NCBI GenBank assembly: GCA_022790855.1
Contig: JAAVYA010000027.1
Coordinates: 1-64,000 of the forward strand
Direction: 5' to 3'
Length of the DNA stretch: 64,000 nt
Source: Lachnospiraceae bacterium
Lineage (GTDB): Bacteria > Bacillota > Clostridia > Lachnospirales > Lachnospiraceae
Every line of letters begins with the position of its first letter. Positions within the stretch are counted from its first letter, which is position 1. The position numbers were made by a program, and so were the translations under genes. Positions 50,952-60,431 of this stretch are shown piece by piece. Under the pieces are notes generated by a model. The model was not told where the DNA came from. It did not search any database and saw only the letters and a list, made by a program, of their open reading frames with translations.

Positions 50952-51599
50952 ATGGAAGCGAAATCATATGTAAACCGTATCATACGAAGAGTCAAATGTA
51001 CCGGAAAACGGCGTGGGGAGTTAAAACGGCAGCTTTTGTCTGATATTGCGTTTCGGCAGGAGGATGGGGAATCCTTGGAGCAGGTGATAAAGGCCATGGG
51101 CGCTCCCCGGGAGGTAGCCCGGGAATTTAACCAGAATCTCTCGCCCCGGGAAAAGAAACGCTTTATCCTGAAATGGGTGCTGATATCATGTGTGAGCTTT
51201 CTTCTGCTTGTTACCATTTGCTGCGGGATCTTTTTATGGATGCTGCCCAAAGGCTATCCTATGGGATATAGTGGTACTTTTTCCCAGGAGCAGGTGCGGG
51301 AAAGCTCCGAACATGTGATTCGTTTGTTTGAAGAAGGCAATTATGAAGACATGAGGGAGCTTTCCTCGGAAAAGATGAAAGAAATAATAACCAATGAGGT
51401 GCTGGAGCGGGCCAGGGAACAGGTGAGCGGAGACTGGGGAGCATTTCAGTCTTTTGGGAACGCTTATTTTCAGGAAGTGGTGCAGCAGGGCCAGGAAATG
51501 GCTTTGATACAGCTGAATGTGTCTTACGAGCATACCAGCGTTACTTATACCATGATGTTTGATCAAGAAATGAAATTGACCGGATTTTATATCCGGTAA
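50952..51599 (+). CDS. HAAS (DUF1700-like) / DUF3887 membrane protein
   Basis: 215 residues. The N-terminal HAAS-type helical domain (SYVNRIIRRVKCTGKRRGEL, then GESLEQVIKAMGAPREVARE) is followed by one membrane helix (about 75-98, KWVLISCVSFLLLVTICCGI). A DUF3887-like extracytoplasmic domain ends it (VIRLFEEGNYEDMRELSSEK, MALIQLNVSYEHTSVTYTMM). HAAS domains are commonly encoded next to PadR genes, and the pair is thought to sense envelope state. ATG 50952 with GGAGG inside the end of padR. Confidence 0.78.
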   Translation: MEAKSYVNRIIRRVKCTGKRRGELKRQLLSDIAFRQEDGESLEQVIKAMGAPREVAREFNQNLSPREKKRFILKWVLISCVSFLLLVTICCGIFLWMLPKGYPMGYSGTFSQEQVRESSEHVIRLFEEGNYEDMRELSSEKMKEIITNEVLERAREQVSGDWGAFQSFGNAYFQEVVQQGQEMALIQLNVSYEHTSVTYTMMFDQEMKLTGFYIR

Positions 51600-51613
51600 A
51601 AGGAGGGCTGTCC

Positions 51614-52078
51614 GTGAAGGTAAAAAGAAGCAAATACGATATTTTTGTAGAAGCGGCCTGTTTGCTTTGCCTGATGGGAGGATGTATTTATTTAGCTGTG
51701 ATTTGGAAATCAATCCCGGATGAGATTCCAATACACTATAATTTTGCAGGGGAAGTTGACAAAATGGGGAACAGGAAATCCATATTTTTTATTGTTATTG
51801 TGAACTGGCTGATTTATCTTTTTATCACCGCTATAGAGCAGATCCCGGGGATATGGAATACAGGAGTTCCTGTAACTCCCCGGAATCAAGAAAAAGTTTA
51901 CCGGATTTTAAAGAATATGATTGGCAGTACCAAGCTGGAATGCGTCGTGATATTTTCCTATCTGATGATGCAATCCATCACTGCCAGAAGCCTGCCGGCT
52001 GCTTTTTTGCCCATATCCATGGGGGCGTTGTTTGGCATCATGGTGTATTTTATAGTTCGGCTGGTGCAGGCCCGGTAA
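51614..52078 (+). CDS. DUF1648 membrane protein
   Basis: 154 residues from GTG 51614, 7 bp after AGGAGGG. Four predicted helices. The DUF1648 signature PDEIPIHYNFAGEVDKMGNR lies between helices 1 and 2. DUF1648 occurs in SdpI-type immunity proteins and in PadR-linked membrane operons. Last gene of the PadR operon. Function unknown; the domain call is firm. Confidence 0.82.
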   Translation: MKVKRSKYDIFVEAACLLCLMGGCIYLAVIWKSIPDEIPIHYNFAGEVDKMGNRKSIFFIVIVNWLIYLFITAIEQIPGIWNTGVPVTPRNQEKVYRILKNMIGSTKLECVVIFSYLMMQSITARSLPAAFLPISMGALFGIMVYFIVRLVQAR

Positions 52079-52092
52079 ATAGAACGTAAACG

Positions 52093-52121
52093 TTGACATT
52101 ACAACGGAAGCAGGATAAAAT
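52093..52121 (+). promoter_or_regulatory. Promoter of the Rrf2 gene
   Basis: TTGACA (52093-52098), 17-bp spacer, TAAAAT (52116-52121), 23 bp before the start codon. Confidence 0.75.
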
Positions 52122-52144
52122 GGAATCGGAAGGTGGGATAGAAT

Positions 52145-52591
52145 ATGCAGATTTCAAGCCGTTTTACACTGGCGATCCACATTTTTGCCTGCATAGATAC
52201 GTTTGGAAATGAGTATAAAGTGACAAGCGATTTCCTTGCGGGAAGCACCAATGTGAATCCTGTGGTGATTCGGAAAATTCTTGGCCAGTTAAAAAAAGCC
52301 GGCCTGATAGCGGTTGCCCGGGGCACCGGCGGGATTACGGTGCTTCGGCCTTTCGAGGAGATTACGTTGTTGGATATATACCGGGGAGTAGAATGCGTAG
52401 AAAAAGGAGAACTGTTTCATTTTCATGAGAATCCCAGTACGGACTGTCCCGTGGGAAGGAATATCCATCATATATTAGACGATAAGCTTCTTCGCGTACA
52501 AGCTGCCATGGAGAAAGAGCTATCGTCTATTACTTTGGAGGACATAAGAAAAGATACGGAGAAATATTTGGGAGCGAATGGTGATTTATAA
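52145..52591 (+). CDS. Rrf2-family transcriptional regulator
   Basis: 148 residues. The winged helix is LAIHIFACIDTFGNEYKVTS, DFLAGSTNVNPVVIRKILGQ and LKKAGLIAVARGTGGITVLR. The C-terminal region has only one cysteine in the expected area (STDCPVGRNIHH), so it lacks the three-Cys iron-sulfur site of IscR/NsrR and belongs to the cluster-free YwnA/CymR-like group. It is monocistronic. Targets cannot be deduced; cysK is nearby (54076) but separated by an unrelated gene. Confidence 0.88.
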   Translation: MQISSRFTLAIHIFACIDTFGNEYKVTSDFLAGSTNVNPVVIRKILGQLKKAGLIAVARGTGGITVLRPFEEITLLDIYRGVECVEKGELFHFHENPSTDCPVGRNIHHILDDKLLRVQAAMEKELSSITLEDIRKDTEKYLGANGDL

Positions 52592-52695
52592 TGGTAGGAA
52601 GACTTTTAGAAGGGTGTTTCTGCTGATATTTTCTCACTTGTAATTATGAGTGGTTTCAAAAGAATAGAAAAATTTAAGTTTTGTAAGAAGAACTG

Positions 52696-52725
52696 TTGTA
52701 TATTTTCCGTAATATATGATATACT
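52696..52725 (+). promoter_or_regulatory. Promoter of the AAA-DUF4143 gene
   Basis: TTGTAT (52696-52701), 18-bp spacer, TATACT (52720-52725). Confidence 0.5.
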
Positions 52726-52772
52726 AATTTCAAAAATGCAAATAAATTATATTTTTGAAAGCAGATGAAATC

Positions 52773-53966
52773 ATGAAGACAATAGTGAGGAAACGATATC
52801 TGGACAGAATGATTGATTTGAAGGATACCCCAGATATAAAGATTATTACGGGAATCAGGCGTTCCGGAAAGTCTCAGCTGATGCAGGCTTATGTAGAATA
52901 TTTGCAGAATCATTATAGCAATATCAATATTATTTATATAGATTATATGGATTTGGCATTTGAGAAGATCAAAGAGTATCATGCACTTCATAATTATGTG
53001 GATGAGCGGTATCAGGTAGGAAAGACAAATTATGTCTTTGTAGATGAGGTGCAAATGTGTCCCGGATTTGAACTGGCCATTAACAGTCTGTATGCAAAAA
53101 GAAAGTATGACATTTATCTTACCGGCTCGAATGCGTTTTTATTAAGTGCAGATTTGGCTACGCTTTTTACAGGAAGATATATTGAGATTCCGGTATTTCC
53201 TTTTAGCTTTGAAGAATATTGTGAATACTACAATGATGTCAAAGATAGAGAACAGCTTTTCGAAGAGTATTCCGTAAACGGCGGGCTGGCGGGTTCCTAT
53301 GTATATCGAACCGAAAAGGATAGAGTAAATTATATTAAAGAAGTATATGAAACAATTGTAACCAGAGATCTCGTACAGAAGTATCATCTTCCCGATACTA
53401 CGGTACTGCAGCGGCTCAGTGAATTTCTGATGGATAATGTCAGTAATTTGACATCGCCCAATAAAGTGAGCAATATCTTGTCCGAAAACAAGATTACTAC
53501 CAACCATATGACAGTTGGAAAGTATATCAAATATCTATGCAACGCTTTTGTCTTTTATAACATTAAGAGATACGACATCCGAGGAAAGAAATATCTGGAA
53601 TCTCTGGATAAGTTTTATCTGTGCGACACAGGTATACGTTATGCAGTTCTTGGCAGCAGAAATATGGACTATGGCCGAATATACGAAAATATTGTCTGTA
53701 TGGAGCTTTTACGAAGGGGATTTGATGTCTATGTGGGAAAATTGTATCAAAAAGAAATTGATTTTGTGGTACAGCGTGGAAGTGAAAAAATGTATTTGCA
53801 GGTCAGTGACAATATTACCGGCGAAGATACATTTAAACGGGAGGTTGCGCCACTTTTAAGCATCCGGGATGCGTATCCTAAAAAAGTAATTGCCAGAACG
53901 AAACATCCGAAATATACTTATGAGGGCATTGAGATATGTGATATTGCGGAATGGCTTCTCTTATAA
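52773..53966 (+). CDS. AAA_14 ATPase with C-terminal DUF4143 domain
   Basis: 397 residues from ATG 52773 (weak ribosome site AGATGAAA; a TTG at 52755 is the other option). Walker A is GIRRSGKSQL, followed by YIDYMDLAFEKI, Walker B NYVFVDEVQMC and sensor region YLTGSNAFLLSADLATLF with the arginine in TGRYIEIPVFPFSF. The C-terminal DUF4143 part has GKLYQKEIDFVVQRGSEKMY and LQVSDN, resembling a PD-(D/E)xK nuclease core. The family is widespread and poorly understood. Monocistronic. Confidence 0.88.
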   Translation: MKTIVRKRYLDRMIDLKDTPDIKIITGIRRSGKSQLMQAYVEYLQNHYSNINIIYIDYMDLAFEKIKEYHALHNYVDERYQVGKTNYVFVDEVQMCPGFELAINSLYAKRKYDIYLTGSNAFLLSADLATLFTGRYIEIPVFPFSFEEYCEYYNDVKDREQLFEEYSVNGGLAGSYVYRTEKDRVNYIKEVYETIVTRDLVQKYHLPDTTVLQRLSEFLMDNVSNLTSPNKVSNILSENKITTNHMTVGKYIKYLCNAFVFYNIKRYDIRGKKYLESLDKFYLCDTGIRYAVLGSRNMDYGRIYENIVCMELLRRGFDVYVGKLYQKEIDFVVQRGSEKMYLQVSDNITGEDTFKREVAPLLSIRDAYPKKVIARTKHPKYTYEGIEICDIAEWLLL

Positions 53967-53967
53967 A

Positions 53968-53996
53968 TTGTTTTATTTCCTGTAATTTAATATGAT
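53968..53996 (+). promoter_or_regulatory. Promoter of cysK
   Basis: TTGTTT (53968-53973), 17-bp spacer, TATGAT (53991-53996); the leader is about 75 nt with no recognised riboswitch or T-box. Confidence 0.55.
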
Positions 53997-54075
53997 ATAA
54001 CAACAGAAATTCTGACAAAACTATAAGGAAGCAGTATATCTAATCCAAGTCATAAACAGACAGAAAGGAAAATGT

Positions 54076-55017
54076 ATGAGCAAAATAGCAGAAAGCGCAT
54101 TGGAATTGATAGGAAAAACCCCCTTACTCCATATCAAACGCTATGAGGAGAAAGCAGGGGTAACAGAAGCAACATTACTAGCGAAACTGGAATACTTAAA
54201 CCCGGCAGGTTCTGTGAAGGACAGAGTGGCAAATGCCATGATCGAGGACGCAGAGAGGCAGGGAATCTTGAAGCCGGGAGCCACGATCATTGAACCTACC
54301 TCCGGGAACACAGGAATTGGCCTGGCGGCAGTGGCGGCAGCAAAAGGATATCATGCCATTCTTACCCTTCCAGATACTATGAGCATGGAGCGGCGGAATC
54401 TTCTGAAAGCCTACGGAGCCCAGCTCGTTTTGACAGAAGGGGCCGCAGGAATGAAAGGAGCCATTGCAAAGGCGGAGGAGTTGAAAGAGACAATTCCCGG
54501 CTCCGTAATTTTGGGACAGTTTGTGAATCCCGCGAACCCGGCGGTTCATAAGGCAACCACCGGCCCAGAAATCTGGGAGCAGACAGATGGGAAAGTGGAC
54601 ATCTTTGTGGCAGGAGTAGGAACCGGCGGAACCATTACCGGGGTAGGGGCGTATCTCAAAGAGAAAAATCCCAACGTAAAGGTGGTGGCAGTAGAACCGT
54701 CCCAAAGCCCGGTGCTTTCCAAGGGAACGCCGGGAGCCCACAAGATTCAGGGCATCGGCGCCGGATTTATCCCGGAAATCCTGGATACGGAAATATACGA
54801 TGAAATTCTTGCCATTGACAATGAGGATGCCTTTGCAGAAGGGCGGGCTTTTGCAGTGAGCGAGGGAATCCTGGTGGGAATTTCTTCTGGAGCTGCGTTG
54901 AAAGCAGCAGCTATCCTGGCAGGCAGGCCAGAACACAAAGGAAAAAATATTGTGGTTTTATTGCCGGATTCCGGAGACCGGTATTTATCTACCCCCCTGT
55001 TTAGTGAGAATCCGTAA
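54076..55017 (+). CDS. cysK: Cysteine synthase (O-acetylserine sulfhydrylase)
   Basis: 313 residues, ATG 54076. The PLP lysine is in [15 protein letters not shown] and the substrate loop is [12 protein letters not shown]. The phosphate-binding glycine loop is [16 protein letters not shown], and the C-terminal [13 protein letters not shown] is typical of CysK. It converts O-acetylserine and sulfide to cysteine. No serine acetyltransferase gene is adjacent. Its last 17 bp overlap the end of a histidine kinase gene on the other strand. Confidence 0.95.
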   Translation: MSKIAESALELIGKTPLLHIKRYEEKAGVTEATLLAKLEYLNPAGSVKDRVANAMIEDAERQGILKPGATIIEPTSGNTGIGLAAVAAAKGYHAILTLPDTMSMERRNLLKAYGAQLVLTEGAAGMKGAIAKAEELKETIPGSVILGQFVNPANPAVHKATTGPEIWEQTDGKVDIFVAGVGTGGTITGVGAYLKEKNPNVKVVAVEPSQSPVLSKGTPGAHKIQGIGAGFIPEILDTEIYDEILAIDNEDAFAEGRAFAVSEGILVGISSGAALKAAAILAGRPEHKGKNIVVLLPDSGDRYLSTPLFSENP

Positions 55018-56407
55018 GCCTTACCGGCAGCTTTGCCAGAAATGCAGAGCCGCCGGATTTTTTTTTGCAAAAATCCGGAACGTCCAGATAACCAGAATCC
55101 GAAGCAAAGCGTTCGGACAGTTCACTTAGATCCTCCGCCCAAATTTCACCCTGGTGGGCCAGAGCAATTTCTTTTGCAATACACAGCCCCAGGCCAAAAT
55201 GTTCCTTTTCTGTTCGGGAATGCTGGGAACGGTAAAAGCGCTGGAAAATCAGTTTTTTTTCTTCCGGCGGGATACTGGCTCCCTGATTTGCCACGCCGAA
55301 AAGAATACTGTCTCTGCCGGATTTTTGGCTAGAATCATGGCCGGGATAAAAAAGGAAGAGCAGGATTCCCATACCGGAGGGCGTGTAAGATAAAGCATTA
55401 TCCAGCAAAACAGATAGAAGCTGCCGGATGCGCTGTCCATCCCAAATACAGTCCGGCGGGTCGGATTCCGGCAGCAGAAGCCGGAAGGATAATTGCCGTT
55501 CCCTGGCCAGGGCAGCGTAAGCGTCGTAGCATTGCAGCAGAAGCTCATCCGGCTGAAGAAGCTGGGTTTGGAGACGAAGGGCATGGGAATCAGAGCTGGC
55601 TAATAACAGCATATCTGAAATAAGATGCTGCATTCTCTGGCCTTCCGAGCGGATGAGCTCCAGAAAGCGTTGTGCCTGGGCCGGAGTGTCTGCTTTTTCT
55701 ATGGATTCCGTTCCGGAAAGGATGACGGCTAAGGGAGAGCGCAGTTCATGGGAGGCGGAGGCGATAAACCGGGTCTGCTGTTTTTGGCTTTCCTCCAGGG
55801 GTTTTATCAGGCGTCCGGTGAACAGCCAGGAAAAAACCGACAGCAGCAGGAGGGCAATGATGTCCGCCAACAAAACGGCGATACGCAGCCAGGTAATCTG
55901 CCGTGTTTCATCATCCAGAGAATACAAGATCAGAAAGCCCAGATGGCCGTTTCCCCGGGGTAGCGTCCCGGCAGAAACATAATAGTCCTTGCCTGCAAAC
56001 TCCAGGGAGAATTCCTCATGGCGGACAGAAAGTCCGGAGGAATTCTGGAAAATGTCCAGTCCATAAGTATCCCTGGCAATACGCCGGGCAGATTCTGCAA
56101 GGCTATCCTCCGGGCCGGCGGAACCGGCTTGATGCAGAAACTGATAGTATAAGGGGCTTCCGTTGTCGTAAAGATAAATTATTAGGTGATGATTCTCCTG
56201 CATCTGGTTCAGCCATTGGTGGGAGATGGCTTGTTCACTTTGGAGATTGGCCGTTAATGTACTTTGCTCCTTCAAAAAGGAGGTGTAATTGTTTTGGCGG
56301 ATGCTGTTTTGGGCGAAAAGGAGACAGATCAGGCATAAAACAGAAAAAATAGTTCCTGTGACAAGTGTGCTAAAAAGGGCCAACTGGCGGTGAAGCTTAC
56401 GAAACAT
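55001..56407 (-). CDS. Sensor histidine kinase with extracytoplasmic domain
   Basis: 468 residues. Helix 1 (about 12-33), an extracellular domain of about 130 residues, helix 2 (about 175-197), then the kinase core: H-box [15 protein letters not shown]-box [12 protein letters not shown], a G1 box reading VANQGASIP (Asn instead of Asp, a known variant) and [13 protein letters not shown]. Start ATG 56407 with GGAGG, 11 bp inside the end of its regulator gene. Probably senses a sugar or envelope signal for the divergent ABC operon. Confidence 0.93.
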   Translation of the reverse strand: MFRKLHRQLALFSTLVTGTIFSVLCLICLLFAQNSIRQNNYTSFLKEQSTLTANLQSEQAISHQWLNQMQENHHLIIYLYDNGSPLYYQFLHQAGSAGPEDSLAESARRIARDTYGLDIFQNSSGLSVRHEEFSLEFAGKDYYVSAGTLPRGNGHLGFLILYSLDDETRQITWLRIAVLLADIIALLLLSVFSWLFTGRLIKPLEESQKQQTRFIASASHELRSPLAVILSGTESIEKADTPAQAQRFLELIRSEGQRMQHLISDMLLLASSDSHALRLQTQLLQPDELLLQCYDAYAALARERQLSFRLLLPESDPPDCIWDGQRIRQLLSVLLDNALSYTPSGMGILLFLFYPGHDSSQKSGRDSILFGVANQGASIPPEEKKLIFQRFYRSQHSRTEKEHFGLGLCIAKEIALAHQGEIWAEDLSELSERFASDSGYLDVPDFCKKKSGGSAFLAKLPVRLTDSH

Positions 56408-57080
56408 GGGGATCCTCCAGCATATACCCCACGCCGCGGATGGTTTTTAAGGACAATCGGCTGCCGGATTGCTTTAACCGCTTTCGGAGGAAGTGGATAT
56501 AAGTATCCAGATTTCCTTCCTCCACCTGTGCATCCGCGCCCCATACCCGAGAAAGAATCACCATACGGCGTAAAACGGACTGGGGGCTTTGCAAAAATAC
56601 TTCCAGGAGACGTCCCTCCCTGCCGGAGAGCATCAAGGAGCATTTTGGGCCGGTTAATTCCCGTAAATCCCCCGTATAAGAAATATCCCCATAAGAAAAA
56701 GCGTCATGTTCCTCAAAAGTACCGCTGCGCCGCCCAAGGGAACGGATACGGGCAGAAAGCTCTTCAAATGCAAAGGGTTTTACCAGGTAATCGTCCGCCC
56801 CATTGTCCAATCCCTCCACCCGGTCATACAGCTCCCCAAGAGCGGTAATTAAAATGACGGGCGTGGAAATCCCCTGCTTTCTGGCTTTTTGCAGTACCAA
56901 CAGACCGTTCATGGTGGGCAGCATCCGGTCTAACAGCACCAGGTCATAGGCGTCCTGCACAAATAGATCCAGACCGTCTCTCCCATCGTGGCAGATGTCT
57001 ACCTGATGGTGTTCTTTTTCCAGTTGGAACTGCAAGGTCTCACAGAGTTTTTTATCGTCTTCCACCAATAAGATTCTCAC
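56397..57080 (-). CDS. OmpR-family response regulator
   Basis: 227 residues from GTG 57080, 5 nt after AAGGAGG; a TTG at 57116 extends the frame but has no site. The receiver has LLVEDDKKL, phospho-Asp in LVLLDRMLPTMNG, VILITALG and DYLVKPFAFEEL. The DNA-binding domain has LMLSGREGRLLEVFLQSPQS and the wing LDTYIHFLRKRLKQSGS. Symmetric 11-bp-phased repeats between this gene and the lipoprotein gene are its probable binding sites. Confidence 0.94.
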   Translation of the reverse strand: MRILLVEDDKKLCETLQFQLEKEHHQVDICHDGRDGLDLFVQDAYDLVLLDRMLPTMNGLLVLQKARKQGISTPVILITALGELYDRVEGLDNGADDYLVKPFAFEELSARIRSLGRRSGTFEEHDAFSYGDISYTGDLRELTGPKCSLMLSGREGRLLEVFLQSPQSVLRRMVILSRVWGADAQVEEGNLDTYIHFLRKRLKQSGSRLSLKTIRGVGYMLEDPHVS

Positions 57081-57141
57081 AACATCCTCCTTTATAAAGG
57101 CTATTTTGCGTAACAAATCAGCTTTTCGCTTTACTATTACG

Positions 57142-57233
57142 ATTTTATCACAAATTTTCTTAAAATAATCTTGAAATGAAAAAAATAATTAAAGATTCGT
57201 TTCAAGAAAAATTTAAGACAGAGCTGTTACAAT
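57142..57233. promoter_or_regulatory. Divergent promoter pair with mirrored 11-bp-phased response-regulator boxes
   Basis: Box 1: CTTAAAA and CTTGAAA (57159-57165, 57170-57176), 11 bp apart. Box 2, inverted: TTTCAAG and ATTTAAG (57200-57206, 57211-57217), also 11 bp apart. Box 1 ends 11 bp from a TAAAAT box on the minus strand (fwd 57142-57147); box 2 ends 10 bp from TACAAT on the plus strand (57228-57233). Neither promoter has a -35 box. This fits activation of both operons by the adjacent OmpR-type regulator. Confidence 0.72.
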
Positions 57234-57264
57234 AAGGGAGAAACAAAACGAAAGGAGATGCAGG

Positions 57265-59568
57265 ATGAAAAAAAGAACAAGAGCGGCCGGAATTTTGCTG
57301 ACATTGGTTTTGGCGGTGACCGGAATTGCCGGATGTGGAGATACGAAAAAGGATGAGGGCAACGCAAAGGGAGCTGGCGAGGAAGCCCAGGGAACGGGAG
57401 GACAAAGCGGTTCTGAAGGCGGAGGAGAGGATGCCTTTTCCGATGGATACGGCGGGAAAGGACGATTTTTGGAAACGGAGCTGACATTGCCCCAGGAGGC
57501 GGATCGTGTGCTGGCGGCTGGGAAGCTGTCAGATGGAAGTATATCCGTGGTCGGCTATAACAGCAACAGTATGCAGTACTACTTAATGAATACCAAGGAT
57601 TTGGGGGATAGCTGGGACAGCAGGGCAGTCCAAGGAATGGACGTCTTTTATGTTTCCAGTGCGGCCATTGCACCGGACGGCAGCGCCGTATTGATGGATC
57701 CTTATGGGGAAGAATTGGTTCAGGTGTCGCCGGATGGCACGGCGACTGCAGGAAGTCTGGTTTTGCCGGGAACGGAGGGAGAAAATAAAAATCAAGTACA
57801 ACAGGCGGGGTATACGAAAGACGGGACGCTCATTGTGCTGGATATCGGCGGGGTATTGTACCGGGCAGACGTAACCCAGGGAACCTTGGAAGAAGTTACA
57901 AAAAATATGCCGGAAGCCGTATATTACTTTGGTATGGCGGGCAATGACATTGTGTCCGTTATGGGGTCCGGGGTATATCGCGTCGATGCAGGGAGCGGAG
58001 AACTGAAAAAAGATGAGACGCTGCAACAGGTAACGGACAGCAGTCAGGAACCCATCAGCGGCGAAAATTCGTACCCCTGCTTGTTTACGGCAGGCGCAGA
58101 GGAGGACAGTACTGTTTATGTGAATCATGAAGGGCTGTTTTTTCACAAAATGGGCGGCAGCGTCAATGAACAACTAATCAATGGTGACCTGGTATCTTTG
58201 GGAGATTCCAGTTTGGGTTTCATACAGGCTCTGACTGTGGACGACTCCACTTATCTGGTGCTGGGCTCCGATTCCCTGGGGGTGCCCAGGATGTATCGTT
58301 ATATGTATGATGCCCAGGCATCGGCGGTGCCCCAAAAGCAGTTAAAGGTCTACGCCTTGGAAGATTCCGTAGCTTTGCAGCAGGCAATTTCCTATTTTCA
58401 AAAAGAGAATCCAGACGTCTTTGTGAAAAAAATCATCGGATTGACGGACGAAGACGGGATTACGGCCGAGGATGCCCTGCGGACGTTAAGCACGGACATA
58501 ATGGCCGGAAACGGGCCGGATGTGTTGATCCTGGACGGGATCCCGGTGGAAAGCTACGTAGAAAAAGGCATTCTTGCGGATATCAGGGATCTGGTGGAAG
58601 AAGTAGAAGGAGAAGACGGATTGTTTGAAAATATCAAAGAGGCTTATATCCGGGACGGAAGCATCTATGAAATGCCAAGCCGGTTTGGATTTTCCGTAGT
58701 GGAAGGGGAAGCGGAGGCTGTGGAAGCTAAAAACAGCCTGGAAGCCTTCCTGGAATATGCAAAAGGAAAGAAGTCGTCGAATGCGGATGAAAATGTCCTG
58801 GTGCCCATGAGCGCTTCGGGACTGCTCCATGAGTTATACTATGCCGACAGCGCAGGATGGCGCAAAGAAGACGGCAGCCTGGAAGAAGAAAAGCTGGAGG
58901 CATACTTGAAAGCGGCAAAAGATTATTTTGATTTGGATACGTATGCGGAAGAGGAATACAACAATTCGGTAGAGAATTATACGTTTCGCTTTGGCGGGAT
59001 GGGCGGCGCAGCATCAACCGTGGCAAATTTCCGGCTGATTCTCATGGGATGCGGCGGAATAGGAACCATAAGCTCTTTTAGAGATGTGCAGCAGATTTAT
59101 GCGACAGAAGCCCAGATAGGCGGTGCGTATGACATTTTTGGAGAAGCGGACAACGGCTCTTTTGTTCCATATGTTTCCGTAGGGATTGCCGCCCAGAGTG
59201 CAGAGAACCAGGAGGCCCGGGAATTTGTGAAAGGGCTTTTGGGAAAAGAGTGCCAGAGCGCTTCCATGGACGGATTCCCGGTAAACCGGGCGGCCTATCA
59301 GGAGCATCAGAAAAATCAAAAGGAATATGCGATAGGCACCAGCCGCCTCGACGGAACGTCTGCGGGAGTGGATGTAAAGGTTCTTACAGAAGAACAGGCA
59401 AATACGCTGCTAAAACAATTGGAGAGCCTCAAGCGTCCCGTGCTGACAGACCGGGTCATTCAGGAATTGATCGTGGAGGAAGGCATAAAGTATCTGAACG
59501 GGGATGGGACCCAAAAGGAAGTCGCAGACCGGATTATGCAGAAGGTGAAGCTGTATTTGTCAGAGTAA
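57265..59568 (+). CDS. Sugar ABC transporter substrate-binding lipoprotein with extra N-terminal domain
   Basis: 767 residues, far longer than the usual 420-450. A lipoprotein signal peptide ends GIAGC-G (Cys about 24), then a Gly/Glu-rich linker. A region of about 280 residues follows with propeller-like segments (GSAVLMDPYGEELVQVSPDG, GVLYRADVTQGTLEEVTKNM). From about 345 a family 1 solute-binding domain runs to the end (LKVYALEDSVALQQAISYFQ, GNGPDVLILDGIPVESYVEK). It should sit on the outer membrane face and deliver a sugar to the two permeases encoded next. ATG 57265 with AAAGGAG. Confidence 0.87.
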   Translation: MKKRTRAAGILLTLVLAVTGIAGCGDTKKDEGNAKGAGEEAQGTGGQSGSEGGGEDAFSDGYGGKGRFLETELTLPQEADRVLAAGKLSDGSISVVGYNSNSMQYYLMNTKDLGDSWDSRAVQGMDVFYVSSAAIAPDGSAVLMDPYGEELVQVSPDGTATAGSLVLPGTEGENKNQVQQAGYTKDGTLIVLDIGGVLYRADVTQGTLEEVTKNMPEAVYYFGMAGNDIVSVMGSGVYRVDAGSGELKKDETLQQVTDSSQEPISGENSYPCLFTAGAEEDSTVYVNHEGLFFHKMGGSVNEQLINGDLVSLGDSSLGFIQALTVDDSTYLVLGSDSLGVPRMYRYMYDAQASAVPQKQLKVYALEDSVALQQAISYFQKENPDVFVKKIIGLTDEDGITAEDALRTLSTDIMAGNGPDVLILDGIPVESYVEKGILADIRDLVEEVEGEDGLFENIKEAYIRDGSIYEMPSRFGFSVVEGEAEAVEAKNSLEAFLEYAKGKKSSNADENVLVPMSASGLLHELYYADSAGWRKEDGSLEEEKLEAYLKAAKDYFDLDTYAEEEYNNSVENYTFRFGGMGGAASTVANFRLILMGCGGIGTISSFRDVQQIYATEAQIGGAYDIFGEADNGSFVPYVSVGIAAQSAENQEAREFVKGLLGKECQSASMDGFPVNRAAYQEHQKNQKEYAIGTSRLDGTSAGVDVKVLTEEQANTLLKQLESLKRPVLTDRVIQELIVEEGIKYLNGDGTQKEVADRIMQKVKLYLSE

Positions 59569-59587
59569 TTGCAAAGGAAAAAATGCG

Positions 59588-60424
59588 ATGGGTTGGAAAA
59601 AATATACGGGATGGTTGTTTGTGCTGCCGGGATTTTTGGGAGTAGCAGTATTCTATCTGATCCCATTTCTGGATGTCATACGGCGTTCTTTTACTCAGGC
59701 AGTAGGGGGAAGGTTTGTGGGACTGGCCAATTATCAGATGGTCTTTGAAAATCAGGCGTTTTTGCTGGCGGCAAAAAATACCCTGCGGTTTGCCGCCGTG
59801 TGCCTGCCCTTGCTTTTGGTAATTTCCCTTGGAATTGCCGTGTTCTTGCAGCGGCTGGAAACCTGGTCCGGTTTTTTGAAGGGCGCTTATCTGGTTCCCC
59901 TGGCCATACCGGCGGCCAGTGTAGTGCTTTTGTGGAAATTGCTGTTTGACGGACGGGGAATCTTAAACGGCCTTCTGGCGGCGGCGGGACAGCCTGGCAT
60001 AGACTGGATGAATACAGGGGCGTCCTTCGGAGTACTGGTATTTAGCTATATCTGGAAAAACCTGGGGTATGATGTGGTGCTTTGGATTGCCGGGCTTTCC
60101 ATGGTGCCAAAACAAGTGTATGAAGCGGCCCGGGTGGACGGGGCAGGGGAATGTCGGTGCTTTTTCTACATTACGTTACCTGGCATCCGCCCCGCAGCCT
60201 TTACCATTGTGGTGATTTCCTTTTTGAACTCTTTTAAAGTGTTTCGGGAAGCGTATCTGGTGGCTGGAAATTACCCCCAGGATGATATTTATCTGCTGCA
60301 GCATTTGTTTCATAACTGGTTTCGGGAGCTATCTGTAGATAAAATGGCGTCTGGAGCGGTAACCATGGCGGCGGTGATATTTCTACTGGTCTGCCTGCTG
60401 CAAAAAAGCTGGGATAAGAAGTGA
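59588..60424 (+). CDS. Carbohydrate ABC transporter permease (MalF type)
   Basis: 278 residues with six helices, start ATG 59588. The EAA loop, which docks the ATPase, reads YEAARVDGAGECRCFFYITLP. The N-terminal WLFVLPGFLGVAVFYLIPFL is typical of MalF/UgpA-like subunits. Works with the downstream MalG-type permease. No ATPase gene is in the operon, so a shared MsmX-type ATPase encoded elsewhere probably energises it. Confidence 0.93.
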   Translation: MGWKKYTGWLFVLPGFLGVAVFYLIPFLDVIRRSFTQAVGGRFVGLANYQMVFENQAFLLAAKNTLRFAAVCLPLLLVISLGIAVFLQRLETWSGFLKGAYLVPLAIPAASVVLLWKLLFDGRGILNGLLAAAGQPGIDWMNTGASFGVLVFSYIWKNLGYDVVLWIAGLSMVPKQVYEAARVDGAGECRCFFYITLPGIRPAAFTIVVISFLNSFKVFREAYLVAGNYPQDDIYLLQHLFHNWFRELSVDKMASGAVTMAAVIFLLVCLLQKSWDKK

Positions 60425-60431
60425 GGGTTAC

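Noticed and set aside
54196-54936. 246-codon minus-strand frame opposite cysK
   Set aside because: Shadow of a clearly coding cysK; no start context.
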